DNA of 64,000 nucleotides from Paraburkholderia polaris (GCF_012927345.1 NZ_JABBGJ010000053.1:1-64000); one strand, 5' to 3'. Shown: positions 25,239-33,366, counted from the stretch's first letter. The notes: a model not told the origin generated them from the sequence alone. Translations and numbers: made by a program.

Positions 25239-26366
25239 ATGACGCACTCACCCGTGAAGATCCTGATCGTCGACGACATCGCCCACAACATTACCGCGCT
25301 CGAAGCCTTGCTGGCGCGGCCGGACCTTGCCGTGCTGGTGGCGGACTCGGGTACGGCGGCGCTCGATTTGCTGCTCAAGCACGAAGTGGCGCTAGCGATT
25401 CTCGACGTCAACATGCCGGGCATGAACGGCTTCGAACTGGCTGCCTTGATGCGCGGCAGCCCACGCACGTCACATGTGCCGATCATCTTTCTGACCGCTA
25501 CCGCGCAGGATGCATCGCGCACGTTTCGCGGCTACGAGGCCGGTGCGGTCGATTTCCTTTATAAGCCTTTCGACCCGCGGATTCTGCAATCGAAGGTCGA
25601 TGTGTTCGTGCAACTCGAGCAGCAGAAACGCCAGCTTGCGGCACAACTCGTGACGACGCGGCAGATGCTCGAAGCCAACGAAATGCTGATGGCGGTGCTG
25701 AGTCACGATTTGCGCACGCCGCTCGGCGCGGTGCTGGCGTCGGCAGAATATCTGTTGCGTACAGCGGCCGATGAGCAATCGGCGACGGTAGCGACGCGTG
25801 TAAAAAATAGTTCGCTGCGCATGGCAAGAATGGTCGATCAGTTGCTCAACCTTGCTCGCTTGCAAGGTGGGCGTTTGCCGTTGCAGCCGCGCTCGATCGA
25901 ATTGGCGAACTTGTGCAAATCGGTGATCGATGAGTTCGCTTCGCGGGAGAACGGCAAGCGCATTGTGTTTGCCAGCCGGGGGAATACCGCGGGCGCATGG
26001 GATACGGATCTGATCTGGCAGGCGGTGTCGAATCTGGTGAGCAATGCGTTGCATCACGGCGCGCAGGGCGCGGAGATCCGTGTCGAGGTGGACGGCGAGT
26101 CTGTCGAGTCAGTTCAGTTGAAGGTCGCTAATCGCGGGACGATTCCAGGAGAGGTGTTTCCGCATCTGTTCAAGGCTTTTGGGCCGCATAGCGGTGGTGC
26201 GCGGTCGCGGGAAGGATTGGGACTGGGGTTGCATATCGTGCAGGAGATTGCACGGATGCATGGGGGGAACGTCAATGTCAGCTCTGACGAGGCTAATGGG
26301 ACCATTTTTACTATTGAATTGCCGAGGATGGTGACGTTGGTGCGTGGGTCCTTTACCGGGCGATAG
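25239..26366 (+). CDS. Response regulator-histidine kinase (REC-HisKA-HATPase)
   Basis: A 375-residue soluble protein. The N-terminal receiver has acceptor D56 in A-I-L-D-V-N-M-P-G and the conserved K in Y-K-P-F. HisKA follows with H156 in L-S-H-D-L-R-T-P, then a HATPase domain with N-L-V-S-N-A-L and G-L-G-L-G-L-H. It has no membrane segment, so it likely accepts phosphate from the upstream hybrid kinase or senses through its receiver. The ATG lies nine bases after the cheB stop. The last 250 bases shift to G/T-rich codons. Confidence 0.92.
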   Translation: MTHSPVKILIVDDIAHNITALEALLARPDLAVLVADSGTAALDLLLKHEVALAILDVNMPGMNGFELAALMRGSPRTSHVPIIFLTATAQDASRTFRGYEAGAVDFLYKPFDPRILQSKVDVFVQLEQQKRQLAAQLVTTRQMLEANEMLMAVLSHDLRTPLGAVLASAEYLLRTAADEQSATVATRVKNSSLRMARMVDQLLNLARLQGGRLPLQPRSIELANLCKSVIDEFASRENGKRIVFASRGNTAGAWDTDLIWQAVSNLVSNALHHGAQGAEIRVEVDGESVESVQLKVANRGTIPGEVFPHLFKAFGPHSGGARSREGLGLGLHIVQEIARMHGGNVNVSSDEANGTIFTIELPRMVTLVRGSFTGR

Positions 26367-26402
26367 TGGGTGTCTTCCGCGGTCGTTGCGCAGGCAACCA
26401 GG

Positions 26403-26480
26403 TCACCGCCCGGGGTAGAAAATGTCGAGGCCGTCGATCTCGATGCTGCGATAGCGCATCCCGGTGCGTGTGGATGTCAT
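26403..26480 (-). pseudogene. Alpha/beta hydrolase, N-terminal stub
   Basis: An ATG at 26480 with a GGAG ribosome-binding site opens a 25-codon frame, M-T-S-T-R-T-G-M-R-Y-R-S-I-E-I-D-G-L-D-I, then F-Y-P-G-R and a stop. That is the usual first strand of alpha/beta hydrolases, which normally continues F-Y-R-E-A-G and on to the H-G-F-P oxyanion region. The rest is gone. It starts 32 bases after the MFS gene, so it was probably the second gene of that operon. Confidence 0.6.
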
Positions 26481-26512
26481 GAACATGCTCCTTCAGTCGT
26501 TCGTAAGATCGA

Positions 26513-27745
26513 TCATGCGCCGCGCCCGCGCGAACTGTCGCGCAGATGTAGCCCTGCTGCAGCAGCGAAAAAAACCAACGCAGCAATACACACCCCTGGC
26601 CAGCCCCAACGCGCGAGCACGGGCCCGGCGATGGTGGCGCCTATCGCGCTGCCGACGAAAAAGAGCCCTGTATAGAGGCCGTTCACGCGGCCACGCGATT
26701 CGGGCGCGAGCAGATTGATCGCGCGCCGGCCGAGTGCCTGATCGGCAATCACGCCACCGTCGAGAAAGAAGGCAGCTACGGCAAGCATGGCGATCGATGC
26801 GACGCGCGACACACCCGAGCTCAACGCCAATGCTGCCATCAGGGCGGCCGCGATGTTGACCGTATGAGCGAGCAGGGTGGCGGGCTTCGACCAGCCTCTA
26901 TCGCCGGCTCGGCCGGCCAACGGTGCGATGAACACGCTGCCGCCGCCGGCAAGCGCGAACAGCGCGACGGAAGTGCTGTTCAGACCGAGCGGCGCGCGCG
27001 TCAGGACAATCGCGACGCTGCTCCAGAACGCATTGAAGCCGGCCATGAGCAGGCCTTGATACAGGGCCCGGCGGCGCAGCACCGGTTCGTGCGCGAGCAA
27101 TCTGGCCATCGATGCCAATAACGCGGCATAGGGCGGCGCGCCGACAGGGCGGCTATCCGGCAAACGCGGCACCACGGCGAGCGTGACAGCGGCGAGCAGC
27201 AGGGCATCTGCGGCGTAAAACGCACGCCAGCCGAGCGCGCCGCCGATCACACTCGCCAGCGGTCGCGATAACAGAATACCGAGCATCAGACCGCTCATCA
27301 CGTTGCCGACGACTTTGCCACGCGAAGCCGGCGGCGCGAGCGACGCCGCCGCGGGCACCAGCATCTGCACAACGCTCGACGTCACGCCGACGGCGAACGA
27401 TGCCGCCAGAAACACTGGCGCGAACGGCGCCATGGCGGCCAGCGCGAGACATGCGATCTGCGCGAACAACGTCGCTGCAATCAAGGGCCGATTGGGCAGG
27501 CGGTCGATCAGCGGGACGAGCCCGACGAGGCCGACCGCATAACCGAGCAACGTCAAAGCGGTGACGAGCGTGGTCCATGCACCGAGATGCAGCGAGACGT
27601 TGAGCGGGCCGATCAACGTTTGCGACGCATACAGGGGCAGTACGGCGACCGCGACCATCGCGGCGAAGCGGGCGGTCGGAACGCTTTGTGCCGGCGGCGT
27701 AGCCGTTTGGGCTGCCGTCGGGCATTGAATCGTGGGAGAGTCCAT
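26513..27745 (-). CDS. MFS transporter
   Basis: A 410-residue, 12-helix major facilitator protein of the inner membrane. A hydrophilic N-terminus of about 25 residues precedes helix 1. Recognisable parts are the loop P-L-I-D-R-L-P-N-R-P-L-I (motif A position), S-R-G-K-V-V-G-N-V-M-S-G-L-M-L-G-I-L-L-S-R-P, and S-R-G-R-V-N-G-L-Y-T-G-L-F-F-V-G-S-A-I-G. These resemble YgaY/YnfM-like exporters controlled by LysR neighbours. The start at 27745 is chosen because an upstream extension (to 27862) would overlap the divergent LysR gene. The substrate is unknown. Confidence 0.88.
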   Translation of the reverse strand: MDSPTIQCPTAAQTATPPAQSVPTARFAAMVAVAVLPLYASQTLIGPLNVSLHLGAWTTLVTALTLLGYAVGLVGLVPLIDRLPNRPLIAATLFAQIACLALAAMAPFAPVFLAASFAVGVTSSVVQMLVPAAASLAPPASRGKVVGNVMSGLMLGILLSRPLASVIGGALGWRAFYAADALLLAAVTLAVVPRLPDSRPVGAPPYAALLASMARLLAHEPVLRRRALYQGLLMAGFNAFWSSVAIVLTRAPLGLNSTSVALFALAGGGSVFIAPLAGRAGDRGWSKPATLLAHTVNIAAALMAALALSSGVSRVASIAMLAVAAFFLDGGVIADQALGRRAINLLAPESRGRVNGLYTGLFFVGSAIGATIAGPVLARWGWPGVCIAALVFFAAAAGLHLRDSSRGRGA

Positions 27746-27798
27746 TGTCTGACTAGCCGTTAAGTGAAGTTGAATCGATGCTACTCTCACGTCAGACA
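27746..27798. promoter_or_regulatory. Inverted repeat in MFS/LysR divergent gap
   Basis: TGTCTGAC (27746-27753) and GTCAGACA (27791-27798) form a perfect 8-bp inverted repeat with 37 bases between the arms. It spans the control region and may bind the adjacent LysR protein. This is inference only. Confidence 0.35.
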
Positions 27799-27852
27799 AA
27801 CACAATTCGCACGAAATTGGATACATTCTCACAAAAAACGGGAGAATCGCCG

Positions 27853-28743
27853 ATGGATGCATTGCGCGATCTGGAAACCTTGGTGGCGATTGTCGAGGAA
27901 GGCAGTCTGACGAGTGCCGCGCGCCGGCTTGGCCGGTCGTTGCAGGCCGTCAGCCGGTCGCTTCAGGTGCTTGAGCGGTCGCACGGATCGACCTTGATCG
28001 TGCGAACCACGCGTACGTCGCAGCCGAGCGAAGCCGGCATGCGCTTTTACGAGCGCGTCAAAGGCGCGCTGACCGAACTGGAACTGGCGCGCACCGAACT
28101 CGCTGAAGAATTGCACAGGCTCACCGGGCGTTTGCGTATCAATGCGCCAACGCTGTTCGGACCGAAATTCGTCGCGCCGCTCGCCGCGGAGTTTTTGCAG
28201 CGTCATCCGCAACTGGCGTTGTCGCTCGATTTGAGCGACGAGTATCGCGATCCGACGGAGACCGGCGCGGATGTGACGATCCGCATTGGCGAAACGCCTG
28301 ATTCACGGCTGGTGGCGCGACGGATCGGCACGCTTCGGCGGGTGGTGTTCGCGGCGCCGGATTATCTTGCCGAGCACGGCAGACCGTCGCATCCGCGGGA
28401 TCTGGCGAGACATGAATGTGTCGTTCGAACGGGGGTGCCGCATCCTGGGCGGTGGGTGTTTACGTCTTCCGACGGAAACGAGGTTGCGGTGAACGTGGCA
28501 GGGCGCTTTGACAGCAATCAGGTGGCTGCCGTCAATGCGGGTGTGCTGGGCGGGATGGGGATCGGAGTTGCTGCCTTCTGGCAGATTCAGGAATGGGTCG
28601 AGGCAGGACGGGTTGAGGTTTTGCTGGCGGATTTCCAGCTCACGCCTTTGCCGTTGCATGCGATGTGGACGAGGACGCGGCGGTTGCCACAGAGGACTCG
28701 GCTGTTGGTCGATTTTCTTGCGGTCAAATTGGGGACGCTGTAG
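27853..28743 (+). CDS. LysR family transcriptional regulator
   Basis: A 296-residue LysR protein divergent from the MFS gene, which it probably regulates. The HTH is at about 1-60 (L-E-T-L-V-A-I-V-E-E-G-S-L-T-S-A-A-R-R-L-G-R-S-L). The effector domain is from about 88 (G-R-L-R-I-N-A-P-T-L-F-G), with D-V-T-I-R-I-G-E-T-P-D-S-R as in CrgA-like members. The ATG at 27853 has GGGAGAA upstream; an earlier frame start at 27778 has none. Confidence 0.92.
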   Translation: MDALRDLETLVAIVEEGSLTSAARRLGRSLQAVSRSLQVLERSHGSTLIVRTTRTSQPSEAGMRFYERVKGALTELELARTELAEELHRLTGRLRINAPTLFGPKFVAPLAAEFLQRHPQLALSLDLSDEYRDPTETGADVTIRIGETPDSRLVARRIGTLRRVVFAAPDYLAEHGRPSHPRDLARHECVVRTGVPHPGRWVFTSSDGNEVAVNVAGRFDSNQVAAVNAGVLGGMGIGVAAFWQIQEWVEAGRVEVLLADFQLTPLPLHAMWTRTRRLPQRTRLLVDFLAVKLGTL

Positions 28744-28887
28744 GTCTTTTCGTCTGCAGCAGGGTTCGCGTGGACTCTGGCGACGCCAAGCGAACTGCAG
28801 CGCCGTCAAAGCAGCGCAGCGGCGGGTTCAACCTCCGTTGTGCTACGCTTGCCGGACCGAAATCCAAGCACTCCGACCTCGCTTATC

Positions 28888-29706
28888 ATGCGTTCCTGGC
28901 GCGTATCCACGCCGCCCCGCAGCGGGCACATCAATACTTCGCGAGTTACCGACCTCGTCATGTCGATCTCGCATGCCGACCCGGACGCGCTCGCTGCAAG
29001 CATTCTGAAAACCGTCGGCGACACGCTTCCCGTTTCACAGTGCACGATCTTCGCCTACGAATTCGACGCGAGGCCGCGCACCGTCTCCGCCGCCGACCAC
29101 CGCGGCGGACGCTTTCTCCGCGATGTCGCCGACCGCTACGCTACGCACTTTTATGCGCTCGACGGCAACCGCGCCATCGTCGGCCGCCCGCAAGCGAAAC
29201 AGGCGCACGAGGCGTTAGTGCTGCATCAGCAGCAAAGCGAAGAAATCGAAAACGAAGCCTATCGCGCGGCCTGCTACGCGCAGCCCAACGTGTCCGACCG
29301 GCTATCGTTGCTCCTGCAACCGATGGAAAGCGTCTGGCTGTCGATCAATCTGTATCGTGACAGCGCGTACGGCATGTTTCAGCCAGGCGAACTGGAGCAT
29401 GTGGAAAGCGTCGCGCATCTATTCGCACACGCGGCGAAAGGCCATTACGCGCTCAATGGGCAGCATCAGCAAGGTACGGCAGCCGCGATGCTGGCACGCG
29501 TCAGACGTGCCTGTCCGGCGCTTACGCCGCGCGAGATCGACGTGCTGCGCGGCACGCTCGAAGGCGCAAGCGCCGCCGAGATCGCCGAGCAAATGGGGAT
29601 CAAGGCCACCAGCGTGATTACGTATCAGAAGCGCGCTTATGCGCGGCTGGGGATCTCTACCCAGCGCCAATTGTTCGCGTTATGTCTGCTGCCCGAGCGG
29701 TCCTGA
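28888..29706 (+). CDS. LuxR-type transcriptional regulator
   Basis: A 272-residue protein whose C-terminus is a LuxR/GerE HTH: L-T-P-R-E-I-D-V-L-R-G-T-L-E-G-A-S-A-A-E and I-A-E-Q-M-G-I-K-A-T-S-V, then Y-Q-K-R-A-Y-A-R-L-G-I. The N-terminal two thirds (V-S-Q-C-T-I-F-A-Y-E-F, about 50-60) look like a GAF-type or unclassified sensor fold; there is no clear acyl-homoserine-lactone-binding motif or receiver. The start is uncertain: the frame opens at GTG 28840 and no good ribosome-binding site is visible at either start. Function unknown. Confidence 0.8.
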   Translation: MRSWRVSTPPRSGHINTSRVTDLVMSISHADPDALAASILKTVGDTLPVSQCTIFAYEFDARPRTVSAADHRGGRFLRDVADRYATHFYALDGNRAIVGRPQAKQAHEALVLHQQQSEEIENEAYRAACYAQPNVSDRLSLLLQPMESVWLSINLYRDSAYGMFQPGELEHVESVAHLFAHAAKGHYALNGQHQQGTAAAMLARVRRACPALTPREIDVLRGTLEGASAAEIAEQMGIKATSVITYQKRAYARLGISTQRQLFALCLLPERS

Positions 29707-29750
29707 TCCGGCGCGCCGAAGTTGCGGCTGCGGATTAACTGCAAGGCGTC

Positions 29751-29783
29751 CGAAGAACAGCCGAAGAACAGCCGAAGAACAGC
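29751..29783. repeat. 11-bp tandem repeat, three copies
   Basis: CGAAGAACAGC is repeated three times without error (29751-29761, 29762-29772, 29773-29783) just downstream of the LuxR gene, in the convergent gap before the next LysR gene. Confidence 0.9.
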
Positions 29784-29811
29784 TGTCGGGTGCCGCAGAA
29801 AGTGAAAGCTA

Positions 29812-29847
29812 TTCCAGTTCCAGTTCCAGTTCCAGTTCCAGTTCCAG
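29812..29847. repeat. Hexanucleotide microsatellite (TTCCAG)6
   Basis: TTCCAG occurs six times in perfect tandem, plus a partial TT. A GAGGC triplet repeat (GCGAGGCGAGGCGAGGC) follows at about 29854-29870. All lie in the 173-base convergent intergenic gap, which is otherwise gene-free. Confidence 0.95.
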
Positions 29848-29879
29848 TTGCGGTGCGAGGCGAGGCGAGGCGGCTAGCC

Positions 29880-30773
29880 TTACAACTCCCGGGCTGCGTT
29901 GCGCAAAATTTCCTGAGCGCGTTGCGCGATCGGGGATAGGTAGCCAGCCCTTCGTATCAGTCCGACCTGACGCAGCAGGCCGTCGAGCTGGATCGGGCGC
30001 ACAGCAACGTCGACCGGTAGGGGGCCAGGGTCGAAGCTGCGCGCGTTGATAAAGCTGACCAACTGCGTAGTGGATACGATAAGAATCAACGCGGCCAAAC
30101 TATTGGCCTCCGCTACGATGCGCATACGCGGGTAGCCCCGTTTTGCAAAGGCTTGCTCGATCTGCACACGTGCAAATTCCTGTCGACTGGACGCGGCCCA
30201 TGCGCAATCCACCAGATCGTCCAGCGTGACCGATTCCCGCTCGGCCAGAGGGTGCCCGGTGCTCACCATCAAGCTGTAGTGATCGTCATACAGCACCTCC
30301 TTGGCCATGGATGCGTCCAAGGTCTCAGGCAACGGGCATACAGCCAGTTCCACTTCACGCTTGTCGATGGCGTCCAAAAGCGTGTCGCTAAACGCTGTCG
30401 TCACATTGACGCGTGCGGCCGGCCGCTCCACCAGCAGCGTTGGGAACAGCGAGCGCAGCGCGAAACTCGTGGTGGCCGGCGTCGCACCGAGGCGTAGCAG
30501 GCCCGCGTGTCCGCCACCAATATCGCGCGCTTCCTGAAGCGCACTATCGAGCTGCATGGACACGCTCAATACCCGTGTCTGAAATATCTTGCCCGCCTCG
30601 GTCAATACCGAGCCGCGTGCGGTGCGCTCGACCAACGTTACTCCCACCTTGCGCTCCAGCCGCTGTATGGCCTTGGTCACGGCCGGCTGAGAAATGCCCA
30701 GCTGTTCGGCGGCGCGTGCCAGCGTACCGGTACTCGCGATGGTCAGGAAATATGCAAGGTCGCCGTCAATCAT
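29880..30773 (-). CDS. LysR family transcriptional regulator
   Basis: A 297-residue LysR protein with HTH at 1-60 (G-T-L-A-R-A-A-E-Q-L-G-I-S-Q-P-A-V-T-K-A) and effector domain from about 90 (G-L-L-R-L-G-A-T-P-A-T-T). It is divergent from the HD-domain gene at 30874, 100 bases away, which it most likely regulates. The 3' end faces the microsatellite gap. Confidence 0.92.
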   Translation of the reverse strand: MIDGDLAYFLTIASTGTLARAAEQLGISQPAVTKAIQRLERKVGVTLVERTARGSVLTEAGKIFQTRVLSVSMQLDSALQEARDIGGGHAGLLRLGATPATTSFALRSLFPTLLVERPAARVNVTTAFSDTLLDAIDKREVELAVCPLPETLDASMAKEVLYDDHYSLMVSTGHPLAERESVTLDDLVDCAWAASSRQEFARVQIEQAFAKRGYPRMRIVAEANSLAALILIVSTTQLVSFINARSFDPGPLPVDVAVRPIQLDGLLRQVGLIRRAGYLSPIAQRAQEILRNAAREL

Positions 30774-30873
30774 GCCATTCCTTGGGGTTATGGATTTTGA
30801 CTTTCCACTTATTGGATTTTATATCCCTCTCCTTCCGATAATGAAGCACCACTTAAAGAGAAGGAGTCGTCAC

Positions 30874-31470
30874 ATGGAACACAATGAACAGTGCGCCGCA
30901 TTCCGCCATATGCGCGATGGTACGGAGCAGGATTGGGCGATCATCGGTAATGAGGTTGGGCCGTTCGCCAAAGGACTGCCTAGCCGCCTGCTGGACCACC
31001 TGCGCTTGCTGAATGGCGACTTTGGCGGCTTTCCTGTCGATCGTCTGACGCATAGCTTGCAGACTGCCACGCTGGCGCATCGCGACAGCCAGGACGAGGA
31101 ATACGTGGTCTGCGCGCTGCTGCACGACATTGGCGATACGCTGGGGAGTTACAACCATGCCGACGTTGCAGCCGTGCTGCTGGAGCCATTCGTCAGCGCG
31201 GAAAACCACTGGATGGTCAAGCACCATGGGATTTTCCAGGGGTACTATTTCTTCCAGCACATGGGCATGGACCGCAATCTGCGTGATAAGTATCGCGACG
31301 TGCCGGAGTTGTTCAAACGTACCGCGCATTTCTGCGAGAAATATGACGCGGCGGCCTTCGATCCAGATGCGGAAACGCTGCCGCTTGAGTTCTTCGAACC
31401 GATGGTGCGGCGAGTGTTTGCAGAGCCGAAGCGAACCCTGTACAAAGCCGCATTCGAAAAAATCGGCTGA
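30874..31470 (+). CDS. HD-domain protein, possible di-iron oxygenase (PhnZ-like)
   Basis: A 198-residue all-helical HD protein. Candidate metal ligands are H60 (T-H-S-L-Q), H84-D85 (L-L-H-D-I-G-D), H95 (Y-N-H-A-D), H117/H118 (V-K-H-H-G) and D158. Having more histidines than a plain phosphohydrolase, and H-S-L-Q 24 residues before H-D, recalls PhnZ/TmpB and inositol-oxygenase-like proteins that bind a mixed-valent di-iron pair. Ordinary phosphohydrolase activity cannot be excluded. The ATG at 30874 has an AAGGAG site; the frame is open further upstream but without support. A divergent LysR gene is the likely regulator. No phosphonate genes are nearby, so the substrate is unknown. Confidence 0.75.
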   Translation: MEHNEQCAAFRHMRDGTEQDWAIIGNEVGPFAKGLPSRLLDHLRLLNGDFGGFPVDRLTHSLQTATLAHRDSQDEEYVVCALLHDIGDTLGSYNHADVAAVLLEPFVSAENHWMVKHHGIFQGYYFFQHMGMDRNLRDKYRDVPELFKRTAHFCEKYDAAAFDPDAETLPLEFFEPMVRRVFAEPKRTLYKAAFEKIG

Positions 31471-31553
31471 GTGTCTCATCCCGGACGACCATCCGAGGAA
31501 ACGGTTGCGAAAGCTTACCCTAAACGTCCATCGCAATCTTACTCAATGGTCAC

Positions 31554-32177
31554 TTACTGCTTGCCCGAAGCGAGCTGCTCGTTGCGCTCAGCGAGAAACC
31601 GGATCAGACCGTCCACACCGCTTTGCTGGATCTTGTCGCTGAACTGCTGCCGATATGTTTGGATCAGCCAGACGCCGAGCACGTTCAGGTCATACAAGCG
31701 CCAGCCTTGCGGCGTGTTGTACAACCGGTAGTCGATCTCTGCTGGCTCGCCGTTCCTGGTTGCGATCGTGCGCACCACCACGTCCGTATCGGTTGGAGCG
31801 AAGCGTATCGGCGGGTAATCGATCAGTTGATCAGGACGGAGCTGGCCGATAGCACCCGAATAGGTGTGGATCAGGAGCATCTCGAACTGTTCGACCAGTT
31901 GCTGCTGCTGCGCCGGTGTTGCCGTCCGCCAGTGGCGGCCCATCGCGAGCGACGTGGTGTGGCGAAAATCGGTGTAAGGAACAATGTCGCGGTTCACGAT
32001 ATCCATGATGCGGGGAATATCGTCCGGCTCGATCGCCCGGGTGCGCACCTCGTTGAGTATCTGCTGCGTCGCGGTCTTGATCAGAACCTGCGGCTCCGAT
32101 TGGTCGACTTGCGCGTACGCCGCGCCGCCAAACGAGAGCAACGCTGCGCAAAGCGTCACCAGAAAAAGAGTCTTCAT
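31554..32177 (-). CDS. MlaC-like phospholipid-binding periplasmic protein
   Basis: A 207-residue precursor with a signal peptide (L-F-L-V-T-L-C-A-A-L-L-S-F-G-G-A-A-Y-A). It then shows the MlaC/Ttg2D family core: D-I-V-N-R-D-I-V-P-Y-T-D-F, M-G-R-H-W-R-T-A-T-P-A-Q-Q, and Y-R-L-Y-N-T-P-Q-G-W-R-L-Y-D-L-N-V-L-G-V-W-L. MlaC shuttles phospholipids between the outer membrane and the MlaFEDB transporter. Here the gene stands alone, without mlaFED, so it is a second or specialised copy. The ATG at 32177 begins the signal peptide; the longer frame to 32219 is not needed. Confidence 0.88.
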   Translation of the reverse strand: MKTLFLVTLCAALLSFGGAAYAQVDQSEPQVLIKTATQQILNEVRTRAIEPDDIPRIMDIVNRDIVPYTDFRHTTSLAMGRHWRTATPAQQQQLVEQFEMLLIHTYSGAIGQLRPDQLIDYPPIRFAPTDTDVVVRTIATRNGEPAEIDYRLYNTPQGWRLYDLNVLGVWLIQTYRQQFSDKIQQSGVDGLIRFLAERNEQLASGKQ

Positions 32178-32585
32178 ATGCAGAATCCCGGCTGAATGCA
32201 TTGGCTTGCTGCTACGCAAGTATCCTCCATCTACGCCCGAACATGTCGCGCCAGCACTCGTCGCTGTTGAAAGCCAGAAGCTGGCCGAACAAGGACCGAT
32301 GTCTGATTGGCGAGGTCGGCCGCAGGTCGCCAGTCGCTGTTATTCGGTCACCCTATGGGCATGCAACCAGTCGGTGTGCCGCAAGCCGCTGCCAGGAAGC
32401 GGTCAGGGAGAAACAAAAGGCCGCTGTCCGTGAGGGCAGCGGCCTTTCTTACGATGCGCGGCGAATGAGGGACTTCGCTAGTCGCGAAACTGTGGCGCCG
32501 GTCACAATGACAACTGCGCCTTACGCGATTGAAGCGCTTAGTCGGTTTGCGCTTATTTGCGCCTGGCTGTCATCTTTAACAACTG
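32178..32585. other. Gene-free stretch upstream of the mlaC-like gene
   Basis: Holds the mlaC-side upstream region, a terminator (listed separately) and no credible gene on either strand. A 50-codon-plus frame at 32201 on the plus strand has no family character. Confidence 0.5.
32416..32447 (-). terminator. Terminator for the small secreted-protein gene
   Basis: AAAGGCCGCTGTCC and GGGCAGCGGCCTTT form a long stem with one mismatch and a GTGA loop. The minus-strand reading is followed by TGTTTCTCCC and the plus-strand by CTT. It lies 139 bases downstream of the minus-strand gene at 32586 and can work in both directions. Confidence 0.8.
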
Positions 32586-32897
32586 TTATTGGCCGGCGGC
32601 CGGCGACACTACGCTCGGGGTCGCCAGCGTATTGTGACTTCCGGGAGCGGGGGTGAGGGACGTCGAGCTATTGTTCGTGCTATCCGGCAGGCCCGAGTTC
32701 GGCGACCCGGCGCCCATGCCGCTGTCCGAGTTGGTGACGCCAGGCGTGCCGTAGCCACTCGTTGCATTAGCTGGCGACACGGCGGCCGGTGACACGGTGC
32801 TCGGGGTCGCCAGCGTATTGTTGCTCTGTGCATAAGCGCCGCCCGACAGCGTGAGTGCGGCGACGGCCGCGATGAATGTGCTGGTTGCCTTGTTCAT
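32586..32897 (-). CDS. Small secreted protein with duplicated termini
   Basis: A 103-residue precursor with a clear signal peptide (F-I-A-A-V-A-A-L-T-L-S-G-G-A-Y-A). The mature part of about 80 residues is rich in N, S, T, P, A and G, without cysteines. It starts with N-N-T-L-A-T-P-S-T-V-S-P-A-A and ends with H-N-T-L-A-T-P-S-V-V-S-P-A-A, a near-exact duplication that is also visible in the DNA. The ATG follows GGAACGGGGC-like purines within AGGAGGAACGG. No function is recognised; similar short secreted proteins are common in Burkholderia relatives. Confidence 0.75.
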   Translation of the reverse strand: MNKATSTFIAAVAALTLSGGAYAQSNNTLATPSTVSPAAVSPANATSGYGTPGVTNSDSGMGAGSPNSGLPDSTNNSSTSLTPAPGSHNTLATPSVVSPAAGQ

Positions 32898-33366
32898 GCC
32901 CCGTTCCTCCTTGATTGACTGGAATTTCGACGGAAACGATCCATTCGTGTTTTTCGATACGACATACAGTGCGCCGACAGCGCGGGATCGAGTCCATAGC
33001 AACTGGTATCAAGTTTAGGAAAGCGGTCGCTGATAATTAAGCGCGTTGTGCGCAAGGCTGAATTTCGATTTTCGGGGCTACCCCTAATCGGTCCGGGTCC
33101 CCAATCTGAGGCCTGCGTGGTTCGGCATTGCGCGGTGCATGCTACGCGACACGCGAGGAAACTGATTGAGCTGCGCGGATAGCGAACAGCCAGTGGAGCG
33201 GGGGCCGGTGAGCAAACTTGCAAACGAACTCCCTCACGATTGGCGACGATCTGGGCGGAAGCATCGAAGCTCGCTTTGGCCGAGGGCCGCCTCATGCACT
33301 AGATATACGAGGCCTGTACGTCACGCCACTGCGATCCGCAGCACGCGACCGTTTTCGTAGTTTCAC
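32898..33366. other. Gene-free stretch, AT-richer
   Basis: No credible coding frame. It marks the start of a stretch with lower apparent G+C that runs to about 38300. Confidence 0.5.

Noticed and set aside
29751..29870. Possible CRISPR array
   Set aside because: Units are 5, 6 and 11 bases with no spacers; these are simple tandem repeats. No cas genes are present.
29639..30049. Plus-strand frame with a run of serines
   Set aside because: The serine run is just the (TTCCAG) microsatellite read in one frame; the rest is antisense to the LysR gene.
33002..33366. Possible short plus-strand genes at 33166-33475
   Set aside because: Frames of 64-85 codons lack start signals and overlap the cupin gene antisense.
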